DNA of 5,653 nucleotides from JAEHDI01 sp035455185 (GTDB taxonomy: Bacteria > Acidobacteriota > Terriglobia > Bryobacterales > Bryobacteraceae), in assembly GCA_035455185.1 (NCBI GenBank), contig DATIFQ010000189.1, positions 1 to 5,653 of the forward strand. Reading direction: 5' to 3'. Shown here piece after piece: positions 1 through 5,653 of this stretch (position 1 is the stretch's first letter; each line of letters starts with the position of its first letter). The notes under the pieces are model-generated. The model was not told the DNA's origin and ran no database searches. It was given only the letters and a program-made list of their open reading frames with translations. A program made the translations under genes and the position numbers.

Positions 1-2136
1 AGTCCTCGCGGTGCTCCAGTAACGCCGAGCGGACAGCGAGAAGCAAACCTCACGATCGGCGACACGCTGATCACAACCGCCCCGGTTCTGAAGCCGATTC
101 TCGCGGACCACCGGGCATGGATCGCCAGCAAGAACCTAGAAAACTACACGCAGCAGGTCAAGATGGCGATACTCGACACGGGCTTCGATACCGCCTCCGA
201 CGACGGTGTTCCCGCCTCCTTTCATCCCGACTTCCGGATGTCGGACGGCAGCGGCACGTTCGTTACTGTCAAACGGTATACGACCGGGCCAGGTCTCAAC
301 GCCGACTGCAGCGGGCATGGGACATTCGTAGCAGGAGTTCTGGCGGGCAACGCGGGCGTGCCGCTGATTTCTACGGAGACTCGTGACTGTCCCTACCCGT
401 GTTCCGATGCTCCCTATCTGATGGGGGTGGGCGTGGTTCCAGAAATCCCTTTAGTCGTAGGGCGGGTCTTCAACTACCTCGCATCCAACCCTACACCCCG
501 CGGATTCGTTAACCAAGACTTTACAACGATTTTCTCGGATCTCGCCAGTCAGGGTGTCGCGATCACCAGCAATTCGTGGAACCGTGCGAATGACACGGAC
601 TACGACGAAGATACCGAAAAACTCGACAAGCTCGTGCGCTCTGCAAGTGGTTCCAACAATGGCCCGCCAATGGCAATGTATTTCTCGGCGGGGAACCGCG
701 ATGATGCAACGAACGGAAATCAGTATGTGTCCTGGCCAGCGATCGCCAAGAACGTGATCACGGTTGGCGCGAGCGAGAACTTCAACCCGAGCAGTTATAC
801 AGACTATCCTCCCAGCAACGGGTACGCCAACGCCGACAACGGAAACGAGATCTGGATATACAGCCAGCAAGGTCCGACCCGCCCTGCGGGTGTCGACAAT
901 CGCATCAAGCCCGATCTCGTGGCGCCAGGCTCAGGGATGGAGTCTCCTGCGACGCGCAACGACGCCTTCGGTACGAACTCGTGCTGCATAGGCTCGTGCA
1001 CGCTCCCGACGGAAACCGTACGCCCGGTGGGTGCCGTGATCGACTCGACGTCGGGTCAGGGACACCTCTGGAGCCGTGGCACCTCGTTTGCCACACCTGC
1101 TGCCGCCGGCGCGGGGGCCCTTCTCTACACGTGGTTCAGGAACAAGAACGTCACACCGAGACCGTCGCTTCTGAAAGCGGCGCAGATATCGCTGGCCCGT
1201 CCTTTAACGGGAACTGGCCAACTGCCGCCCGGTGACAAACAGGGGTGGGGAAAAGCGGACCTGACGAGGTTGCCGCGGTCTTCGCAGCCCAGCGACCCTT
1301 ACGAATGGAACAACGAGGACACGGTCGTCAATCCTTTCATGACGGCCACGCTCCCGTCGCCGGGCGGCAGTTATCGGATCCTCGACGCTACCCAACCAGT
1401 CCGGATAACGGCGGTCTGGACTGATGCACCTGGAGATCCAGGAGCGGGTAGGGAACTGGTCAATGATCTGGATCTGACCGTCAGAATCCACGGCGCCGCG
1501 GGTTACTTTGCTCTCGGGAACAACTTTGCCGCATCTGGCAGGTCCACTATCTTCGTCACTGGCGTAAGCAGCGGAACGCCCGACACTCGGAACAACGTCG
1601 AGCAGGTCGTCTTCTTGGCGGCCGAAGCTGGTGACAGCATGCAGTTTCACGTCGAACTCTTCGGCAGAGAGATCATGAAGGACGGGATTGGCGTTTGGCC
1701 GCCAACGGGGCCTTTGCAGCAGGACTTCGCACTCTTCATCGAAAACGCGGTCGCCGTTCCAGCTGGGGCGGCCGTGTTCAACACAGTGGCGCCATGTCGA
1801 GTGCTTGACACTCGCGATCCAGACGGCCCGTACGGAGGTCCCGCTCTGACGGGTAACACGATACGCTCGTTTGCCCTGTGGAATCGATGTGGGATCTCGC
1901 CAACGGCGAAAGCGGTCTCTGTTAACCTCACTACGGTAATCCCGGACGCGGACGGATACATCACCGCCTTTCCGGGCGGCACGCCTCAGCCTAACGTGTC
2001 AACGATGAACTATCGGACCGGCCGCGTTAGAGCCAACAATGCCATCCTGTCCCTGGGGGTAACGGGACAAATCTCGGTCTTCGCGAGCGCCGGCACGACT
2101 CACTTCGTCCTCGATGTAAACGGCTACTTCGACTAG
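1..2136 (+). CDS. Secreted S8 family (subtilisin/KP-43-like) serine peptidase, 5'-truncated by window edge
   Basis: This is an endopeptidase of MEROPS family S8, probably secreted. The frame is open from base 1 to the TAG at 2134-2136, so the true start and any signal peptide lie upstream. The first ATG (163) cannot be the start because it falls four residues before the catalytic Asp. Visible active site: Asp in ILDTGFD (nt 175-177), His in SGHGTFVAG (316-318), oxyanion Asn in FSAGN (694-696) and Ser in GTSFATP (1084-1086). All are intact and in the family order. The His-Ser spacing (256 residues) is longer than in subtilisin (157), as in KP-43-like members with insertions. Nt ~1318-1743 encode a post-catalytic beta-sandwich with the KP-43-style motifs VWTDAPG and LVNDLDLTV. 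A further C-terminal module follows (listed separately). Eight cysteines suit an extracytoplasmic protein. The next gene is convergent, 33 bases away. The substrate is unknown. Confidence 0.94.
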   Translation, partial: SPRGAPVTPSGQREANLTIGDTLITTAPVLKPILADHRAWIASKNLENYTQQVKMAILDTGFDTASDDGVPASFHPDFRMSDGSGTFVTVKRYTTGPGLNADCSGHGTFVAGVLAGNAGVPLISTETRDCPYPCSDAPYLMGVGVVPEIPLVVGRVFNYLASNPTPRGFVNQDFTTIFSDLASQGVAITSNSWNRANDTDYDEDTEKLDKLVRSASGSNNGPPMAMYFSAGNRDDATNGNQYVSWPAIAKNVITVGASENFNPSSYTDYPPSNGYANADNGNEIWIYSQQGPTRPAGVDNRIKPDLVAPGSGMESPATRNDAFGTNSCCIGSCTLPTETVRPVGAVIDSTSGQGHLWSRGTSFATPAAAGAGALLYTWFRNKNVTPRPSLLKAAQISLARPLTGTGQLPPGDKQGWGKADLTRLPRSSQPSDPYEWNNEDTVVNPFMTATLPSPGGSYRILDATQPVRITAVWTDAPGDPGAGRELVNDLDLTVRIHGAAGYFALGNNFAASGRSTIFVTGVSSGTPDTRNNVEQVVFLAAEAGDSMQFHVELFGREIMKDGIGVWPPTGPLQQDFALFIENAVAVPAGAAVFNTVAPCRVLDTRDPDGPYGGPALTGNTIRSFALWNRCGISPTAKAVSVNLTTVIPDADGYITAFPGGTPQPNVSTMNYRTGRVRANNAILSLGVTGQISVFASAGTTHFVLDVNGYFD
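1762..2133 (+). other. C-terminal 'VAPCR-DTR / DVNGYF' module of the S8 peptidase
   Basis: The last ~124 residues follow the subtilase beta-sandwich and form a distinct unit. Landmarks in order are FNTVAPCRVLDTRDP, a GGPAL turn, a second Cys in NRCGISPTAKAVSVNLT, FPGGTPQP, the RANNAI core, and the terminal VLDVNGYF just before the stop. I recall similar modules at the ends of many large secreted proteins from Acidobacteriota and related environmental bacteria, but I know of no established function. The two cysteines (nt 1795-1797 and 1888-1890) could form a disulfide. The alternating hydrophobic pattern suggests an all-beta fold. A role in adhesion, carbohydrate binding or secretion is inference only. 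The boundary is approximate; the upstream limit is set at the AVPAGAA linker. Confidence 0.7.
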
Positions 2137-2169
2137 CCAGAGAAACCCTGCCCTCGGTGGCGCCGGCGT
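2137..2169. other. 33-base gap between convergent genes
   Basis: The TAG of the peptidase gene and the TGA of the minus-strand repeat-protein gene face each other across this gap. It is GC-rich with short self-complementary stretches (GGCGCC, CGCCGGCG) but has no stem followed by a T-run on either strand. I therefore call no terminator. Transcripts from the two genes may overlap at their 3' ends. Confidence 0.6.
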
Positions 2170-4461
2170 TCAGCCGATTCGCTTCAGAAGGAGTACTCCC
2201 GCCGACGCAAGCAGCATGGCAAGGAGCGCCAGGGCGGGGAAGGAGAGAGCGGGAATCGCACCAGGCTGCCCGTCGGCGCTCGAGAGATCCGGGCTCAACC
2301 GAGCCACGAAGGCATCGCTAAAGATGGCTCGGCGCGTCTCTTGCGCACCGCCAGCCGTCCCCGGAAAATCGAATGAGCTTGTGTAGCCACCAAGATAAAC
2401 GTCTCTGGTGAGGGGGTGGATCACAGCTGCCCGAAAAGTATCCGTGCTACTTCCACCCAAATACGTGGCCTGGAGAAGCCTGGTAAGGCCGGGATCGAGC
2501 TTTGCTGCGAAGGCGTCGCCCGACGGACCGCCGAAGCCAGGCTGAGCGCCGCCCGCAGTGCCGGGGAAGTCCCTCGAAGATGTAAATCCGGCTACGAGGA
2601 TGTCGCCGCTTCCGGGGAAGATCGACACGTCGATACCGCCGTCAGACTCGGTGCCGCCGAGGTAGGTCGCTTGCAGGAGAGCTGTGAGGGACGGGTTGAG
2701 CTTGGCGACAAAACCGTCGGAAAGCCCGCTGCGAATCGCCGGCTGCGCGCCGCCCGCGGTTCCAGGCAAATCTGATGATCCTGTGATGCCCGCCAAGAGA
2801 ATCTCGCCGCTTGTCGGAAGAATCGCGAGGTCCTGAGCATCGTCTATGCCGCTTCCCCCGAAATAGGTCGCCTGAAGGAGCGTCGTGAGCGCAGTATTGA
2901 AGCGCGCCACGAACGAGTCGCGACCTCGTTGGATCTCCTGTGCGCCGCCCGAAGTTTGTGGGAAATCCGTAGACTCCGAAATCCCGGTCAGAAAGAGTTC
3001 ACTACCTGAAGGATGGATCGCCACTGCGGTGGTGGCGTCGAGAGCGCTGCCGCCCACATAGGTGGCCTGAAGCAGCGCCGTAAGCGTTGGGTTAAACCGA
3101 GCGACGAAGCCGTCTGCATCACCACCCGCGTAAGCTGGCTGTGCACCACCCGCGGTGCCCGGCAGATTCGTTGAGGATGTCGTACCCGCCAGGAAAATCT
3201 CTCCGCTCGCAGAATGTACAGTGAGCGCGATGAGATTCTCAGTTTGATCGCCGCCAAAATAGGTCGCCTGGAGCAGAGCGGTGAGCGTGGGACTCAACCT
3301 CGCTACGAAGCCATCGTCCTCTCCTGCCAAAACCGACTGGGCTCCACCCCCGGTGCCGGGGAAATCTGTCGAGTTCGTCATGCCCGCCACCAGGACTTCG
3401 CCACTGCCCGGAGCGATGGCCAGAGAGTCGGCTTGTTGGAAACCGCTTCCTCCCACATATGTCGCCTGGATCAGCCGTGTGAGGCTGGAGTTCAACCGTG
3501 CGACGAAGGCGCCGCTCCCGGCCGGCTGCGCTCCCCCTGCCGTGCCCGGGAAGTCGTTGCCGGTACTACCCGCGACCAGAAGCTCTCCGCTCGCCGGATG
3601 CACGGCGATGTCGTGAACCGAGGCACCGCTTGCACCTCCCAGATACGTGGACTGCAGCAGCGGGTCGATCACCACCGGCAAAGCGAGATCGTGAGCGCCC
3701 AGGCTGAAGCCGTACTCCACGCCCTTAACGCGGTACGCGACCGCAACGGGCGCGCGCGCTTCGTCCTTCTCCTGATAGGCGACTGGGGCGCTGAATGTGA
3801 CTTCGCCGAGTCCCGTTAGGGCGGAGAGAGTCCCGCTCTTGCCGATCTTGAGGTCTTGTGCCCCATCCACGCTCAGCCGGATCCGGTCGGCTGGAGTGCC
3901 GGGCAAGAGCACAAAAAACTTCTCTACCGAGCCTACGCGTGCGCGAACCGAGACCTCGATACCGGGCCATACGTCTCCAAGCTCGACCGAATCATGGGTC
4001 GCAAGCCCCGTCCGCCATTTCTTAGAATCGGTACCAAGGAAGAAGCTGACCTTCGCCGCTGCCTGCGCGCCAGCCCGCGGCCTCGGTGATCCATCCAGGA
4101 AGCTCTCCGTCAGGGCCCATCCGGGCCGGAGTTGCCGTTCGCGCGTCGCAGCCGAAAAATTCGCCTGTTTCTCTTTCGCTCCAGGAAAGGCATACACGAT
4201 CTGTCCGGCGCGCGTCACGAAGACCGTGCCGCCGAGCATGGACGCCGAAAATGCCACCGCCGGGTCGGCCTGACCCGCATTGGCAACGAACGGAACTCGC
4301 AACCCCGCTATCGAGGCCTGCGGAAGGCGTTCGTCGGGCGGGACGCCTCCGGCCAGGCACAGACTCTCTGGCAGGAGCGCTACCGAGGCGATCAGAAGAA
4401 CCCGCGGCGGTGATCGGCGCTTCGACGGAGGAGCCAAGCAACTCAGAACGGATATGTGCAC
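2170..4461 (-). CDS. SBBP-repeat surface protein: DUF7948-like N-terminal domain, seven propeller repeats, IPTL-CTERM-like anchor
   Basis: This is a 763-residue exported protein, probably surface- or envelope-attached. No enzymatic motif was seen. Residues 1-38 look like a signal peptide: a basic stretch (KRRSPPR) followed by a hydrophobic core (VLLIASVALL). Residues ~50-266 match the domain that usually precedes SBBP repeats (DUF7948 type). Landmarks are FVANAGQADPAVAF, FFLGTDSKKWRTGL, DVWPGIEV, GEVTFSAPVAYQE and LPVVIDPLLQSTYLGG. Residues 268-728 are seven tandem repeats of 62-67 residues. Residues 736-763 are an IPALS motif, a hydrophobic helix and KR near the end. The start is GTG at 4461; the frame is closed by a TAG at 4474-4476, so an upstream start is essentially excluded. 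No Shine-Dalgarno sequence is visible. A downstream TTG (codon 9) is possible but is not better supported. The gene is convergent with the peptidase gene and 125 bases downstream of the importer operon on the same strand. The family call is solid; the biological role is unknown. Confidence 0.93.
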   Translation of the reverse strand: MHISVLSCLAPPSKRRSPPRVLLIASVALLPESLCLAGGVPPDERLPQASIAGLRVPFVANAGQADPAVAFSASMLGGTVFVTRAGQIVYAFPGAKEKQANFSAATRERQLRPGWALTESFLDGSPRPRAGAQAAAKVSFFLGTDSKKWRTGLATHDSVELGDVWPGIEVSVRARVGSVEKFFVLLPGTPADRIRLSVDGAQDLKIGKSGTLSALTGLGEVTFSAPVAYQEKDEARAPVAVAYRVKGVEYGFSLGAHDLALPVVIDPLLQSTYLGGASGASVHDIAVHPASGELLVAGSTGNDFPGTAGGAQPAGSGAFVARLNSSLTRLIQATYVGGSGFQQADSLAIAPGSGEVLVAGMTNSTDFPGTGGGAQSVLAGEDDGFVARLSPTLTALLQATYFGGDQTENLIALTVHSASGEIFLAGTTSSTNLPGTAGGAQPAYAGGDADGFVARFNPTLTALLQATYVGGSALDATTAVAIHPSGSELFLTGISESTDFPQTSGGAQEIQRGRDSFVARFNTALTTLLQATYFGGSGIDDAQDLAILPTSGEILLAGITGSSDLPGTAGGAQPAIRSGLSDGFVAKLNPSLTALLQATYLGGTESDGGIDVSIFPGSGDILVAGFTSSRDFPGTAGGAQPGFGGPSGDAFAAKLDPGLTRLLQATYLGGSSTDTFRAAVIHPLTRDVYLGGYTSSFDFPGTAGGAQETRRAIFSDAFVARLSPDLSSADGQPGAIPALSFPALALLAMLLASAGVLLLKRIG
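2173..2256 (-). other. IPTL-CTERM-like C-terminal sorting/anchor signal
   Basis: The last 28 residues of the repeat protein have the three-part layout of exosortase-type sorting signals. An IPALS motif follows a Gly/Pro-containing linker (SADGQPGA), then comes a hydrophobic helix rich in Leu and Ala, then the short basic end KRIG. Canonical IPTL-CTERM reads IPTLSxWG; here the Trp-Gly is replaced by Phe-Pro-Ala. This could direct processing and attachment by an exosortase-like enzyme, or simply anchor the protein in a membrane. No sortase gene is visible in the window. Confidence 0.65.
2278..3660 (-). repeat. Seven tandem SBBP/beta-propeller-type protein repeats
   Basis: The repeats fill residues 268-329, 330-395, 396-462, 463-527, 528-594, 595-661 and 662-728 of the minus-strand protein. 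Each follows the pattern LLQATYxGG, a variable stretch, an SGE(I/L)xxAGxT strand, DFPGTAGGAQ, then DGFVARLxPxLT. The FPGT-like motif recurs every 63-67 residues. The first repeat is the shortest and has QSTY instead of QATY; the fourth has FPQTSGGAQ. At DNA level the QATY codons differ between copies (for example CAG GCG ACA TAT, CAG GCC ACC TAT, CAA GCG ACC TAC). The copies are therefore old and kept alike by protein-level constraint rather than freshly duplicated. Seven copies would suit one closed seven-bladed propeller; that fold is inferred. Confidence 0.92.
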
Positions 4462-4470
4462 GAATGCGCC

Positions 4471-4476
4471 AATCTA
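4471..4476 (-). promoter_or_regulatory. Possible -10 element (TAGATT) of the repeat-protein gene
   Basis: Read on the minus strand, TAGATT fits the TANNNT pattern of a -10 hexamer and lies nine bases before the GTG start at 4461. There is no purine-rich Shine-Dalgarno sequence between them, so a transcript starting close to the GTG would be leaderless or nearly so. No good -35 hexamer is seen at the usual 17-base spacing. This is a weak call from a short motif. Confidence 0.2.
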
Positions 4477-4552
4477 GCACGAAGATCAGGAAAGCACGGA
4501 TACGCCCTTCTGTCGGACCGCCAGCCTCTCCGATGCAGGCCCGGACGGGCAA

Positions 4553-4577
4553 CTCAACTAATGAACAACATGTTGAG
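4553..4577. repeat. Inverted repeat in the intergenic gap (possible operator or weak terminator)
   Basis: CTCAAC at 4553-4558 pairs with GTTGAG at 4572-4577 across a 13-base loop. Overlapping its right part is a perfect 10-base palindrome, CAACATGTTG (4566-4575). The structure begins about ten bases past the TAA of the substrate-binding protein gene. There is no adjacent T-run, so intrinsic termination is doubtful. A regulator-binding site is equally possible. Confidence 0.3.
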
Positions 4578-4586
4578 AGAACACAC

Positions 4587-5450
4587 TTAGCGCAGAACGC
4601 TCGCGAGGAACTCCTTCGCCACGTCCTCCGGACGGCGCTTTTCCTTATCGACCGCGGCGTTCAACTTTCGCATCGTCGCCGCGTCGATCTTCCCGGCAAA
4701 CGACTCGAGAACTTCGCGCACCTCGGGCCTCTTCCACACGGCGTCGCGGACGACGAACGCCGCCTCGTAGGGCGGAAAGTAATGCCGGTCGTCTTCGAGC
4801 ACGACGCCGCCGATCGCGTCGATGAGACCGTCGGTCGAGTTGCCCGCGACGAGGTCGACCTTCCCGCTCTCAAGCGCCGGATAGAGCAGACCGAGGTCCA
4901 TCTGCACGGGGCGATCCCGGAAGTCGAGGCCGTAGGTTTTCGCGAGACCGGGAAATCCGTCCTCGCGTTCGAGAAACTCGTAGCCGAAACCGGGCCGGAT
5001 CTCCGGGTGTGCGGCGAGGTCGGAGATCTTCCGGATGCCGAGCCGCCGCGCGTCGTCTCCTCGGACGACGAGCGCGAACGTGTTCTCGAACCCCAGAGGC
5101 GGAGACCAGACGAGCTTCCAGCGCCGATAGGCGTCGGCCACCCCGGCGCGGACGGCCGCGGGGTCGGAGACCGGCCGCCGTTTCAGGATCGCGGTGAATG
5201 CGGTGCCCGTGTACTCGGGATAGAGGTCGAGCTCTCCCGCCGTGATCGCCTGGTGGCAGACGAAGGTGCCCCCGAGGTTCAACCGCCGGTCGACCCGAAT
5301 CCCGCGGGCTTCGAGTCCCTGCGCCGCGATCTCGCCCAGGATCACCTGCTCGGAAAAGTTCTTCGAGCCGATGCGGAGCGCGCGATCTCCGTCGCGGCGG
5401 CAACTGGCGAAGACCGCCAGGAAAGCGGCGAAGAGGACGATCCGCTTCAT
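4587..5450 (-). CDS. ABC transporter substrate-binding lipoprotein, glycine betaine/choline (OpuCC/OsmF) family
   Basis: This 287-residue extracytoplasmic solute-binding protein captures a quaternary-amine-type osmoprotectant (glycine betaine, choline or similar) and delivers it to the permease encoded upstream. Residues 1-17 form a lipoprotein signal: MKR, a hydrophobic stretch, then FASC with Cys17 as the likely lipidated residue. Family landmarks are IGSKNFSEQVILGE (27-40), LNLGGTF (57-63), ELDLYPEYTGTAF (73-85), LGFENTFAL (119-127), GNSTDGLI (203-210) and YFPPYEAAFVV (224-234). Length and motif order match full-length OpuCC/OsmF/YehZ proteins, so the gene looks intact. The ATG at 5450 overlaps the permease stop as ATGA, which supports this start and indicates translational coupling; a GGAG lies 14 bases upstream, further than ideal. 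The family is secure, but the exact ligand cannot be read from the sequence. Confidence 0.94.
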   Translation of the reverse strand: MKRIVLFAAFLAVFASCRRDGDRALRIGSKNFSEQVILGEIAAQGLEARGIRVDRRLNLGGTFVCHQAITAGELDLYPEYTGTAFTAILKRRPVSDPAAVRAGVADAYRRWKLVWSPPLGFENTFALVVRGDDARRLGIRKISDLAAHPEIRPGFGYEFLEREDGFPGLAKTYGLDFRDRPVQMDLGLLYPALESGKVDLVAGNSTDGLIDAIGGVVLEDDRHYFPPYEAAFVVRDAVWKRPEVREVLESFAGKIDAATMRKLNAAVDKEKRRPEDVAKEFLASVLR

Positions 5451-5653
5451 CGGCCGAGGCGTTTCTCCACGAAACCGAGACCAGCGTCCGCCGCGAGGGC
5501 GAGGAGCGCGGCTGGCAGCGCGCCGGCGAGGATCAGGCGATGGTCCACGATCGCGACGCCGCGGTAGATCAGGACGCCGAGCCCTCCGGCCCCGATCGCG
5601 GCGGCGATGGTCGCGAGCCCAATTGAGACGACCGTCGCAATGCGCACTCCGGC
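5447..5653 (-). CDS. ABC transporter permease (glycine betaine/choline type), C-terminal fragment cut by window edge
   Basis: Only the last 68 residues are in the window. The frame is open to base 5653, so the gene continues beyond it and the GTG at 5647 is internal. The visible part contains AGVRIATVVSIGLATIAAAI, GAGGLGVLIYRG, then a second hydrophobic segment (LILAGALPAALLALA) and a basic end (EKRLGR). This is how membrane permeases of the OpuCB/YehW/YehY family end: the region after the cytoplasmic EAA loop, a glycine-rich GAGGLG turn and a final helix. It ends in TGA inside the ATGA shared with the substrate-binding protein gene. It would form the transmembrane channel of that importer. 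The ATPase gene is not visible and is expected further out. Confidence 0.9.
   Translation of the reverse strand, partial: AGVRIATVVSIGLATIAAAIGAGGLGVLIYRGVAIVDHRLILAGALPAALLALAADAGLGFVEKRLGR

Larger units (their letters stand above)
4462..4586. other. Intergenic gap upstream of the repeat-protein gene
   Basis: These 125 bases lie between the stop of the substrate-binding protein gene and the GTG of the repeat-protein gene, both on the minus strand. Any promoter of the repeat-protein gene and any terminator of the importer operon should be here. The part next to the importer gene (about 4551-4586) is noticeably AT-richer than its surroundings and holds an inverted repeat. The rest is GC-rich. 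No open frame in it looks like a gene. Confidence 0.6.

Noticed and set aside
1204..1650. 148-codon minus-strand frame inside the peptidase gene
   Set aside because: It is antisense to the conserved beta-sandwich region of the peptidase and has no recognisable features.
163..2136. ATG at 163 as the start of the peptidase
   Set aside because: It lies four codons before the catalytic Asp, which would remove the first strand of the fold, and the same frame is open without a stop back to base 1.
2164..2176. CGGC-GTTCA-GCCG hairpin at the convergent junction
   Set aside because: The stem is only four base pairs with no T-run on either side, so it is not supportable as a terminator.
2278..3660. 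Regular repeats as a possible CRISPR array or DNA satellite
   Set aside because: The periodicity is 62-67 codons in one uninterrupted reading frame, with synonymous differences between copies, so it reflects protein repeats.
4539..4550. GCCC-GGAC-GGGC hairpin in the intergenic gap
   Set aside because: Short GC-rich self-complementarity is common at this base composition, and no T-run follows on either strand.
4022..4552. 176-codon minus-strand frame beginning in the intergenic gap
   Set aside because: It overlaps the repeat-protein gene in another frame, and its sequence is Arg/Gly-rich with no family features, whereas the overlapping frame encodes the recognisable signal peptide and DUF7948-like domain.
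4086..5567. 493-codon open frame on the plus strand
   Set aside because: It runs antisense across the importer genes, the gap and the start of the repeat protein. It reads as Arg/Pro/Glu-rich sequence with no recognisable motif, as expected opposite GC-rich genes.

Overview
The window holds four protein-coding genes and no RNA genes, CRISPR arrays or insertion sequences that I can see. Both end genes run off the window. The sequence is GC-rich. Three family types suggest an environmental Gram-negative bacterium, most plausibly an Acidobacteriota-type lineage: a secreted subtilase ending in a 'VAPCR-DTR ... DVNGYF' module, a seven-repeat SBBP-type surface protein with an IPxLS-type C-terminal anchor, and an osmoprotectant-type ABC importer. 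The taxon is inferred from domain style, not from a marker gene.

Layout. Positions 1-2136 (+) encode the C-terminal part of an S8 (subtilisin-type) peptidase of the KP-43-like kind. It has a complete Asp/His/Asn/Ser active site, a beta-sandwich domain after the catalytic domain, and an extra C-terminal module. Only 33 bases separate it from a convergent gene at 2170-4461 (-). That gene encodes a 763-residue exported protein with an N-terminal DUF7948-like domain, exactly seven beta-propeller-like repeats and a C-terminal membrane anchor resembling IPTL-CTERM. A 125-base gap (4462-4586) follows, with a small inverted repeat and possible promoter elements. Positions 4587-5653 (-) carry the end of an ABC importer operon. 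The permease C-terminus (5447-5653, cut by the window edge) overlaps by ATGA the start of the substrate-binding lipoprotein (4587-5450), which belongs to the OpuCC/OsmF(YehZ) glycine-betaine/choline-type family.

How they fit together. The importer genes form one translationally coupled unit, and their ATPase and the rest of the permease should lie beyond position 5653. The protease and the repeat protein are both predicted to work outside the cytoplasm, but they are transcribed toward each other and so are not one operon. Any functional link between them is conjecture. The protease gene is clearly less GC-rich than the importer genes, so the left part of the window may be accessory DNA. I found no convincing evidence of a new multi-gene system. 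The most interesting items are the uncharacterised C-terminal module of the protease and the single-propeller surface protein with a variant sorting signal.
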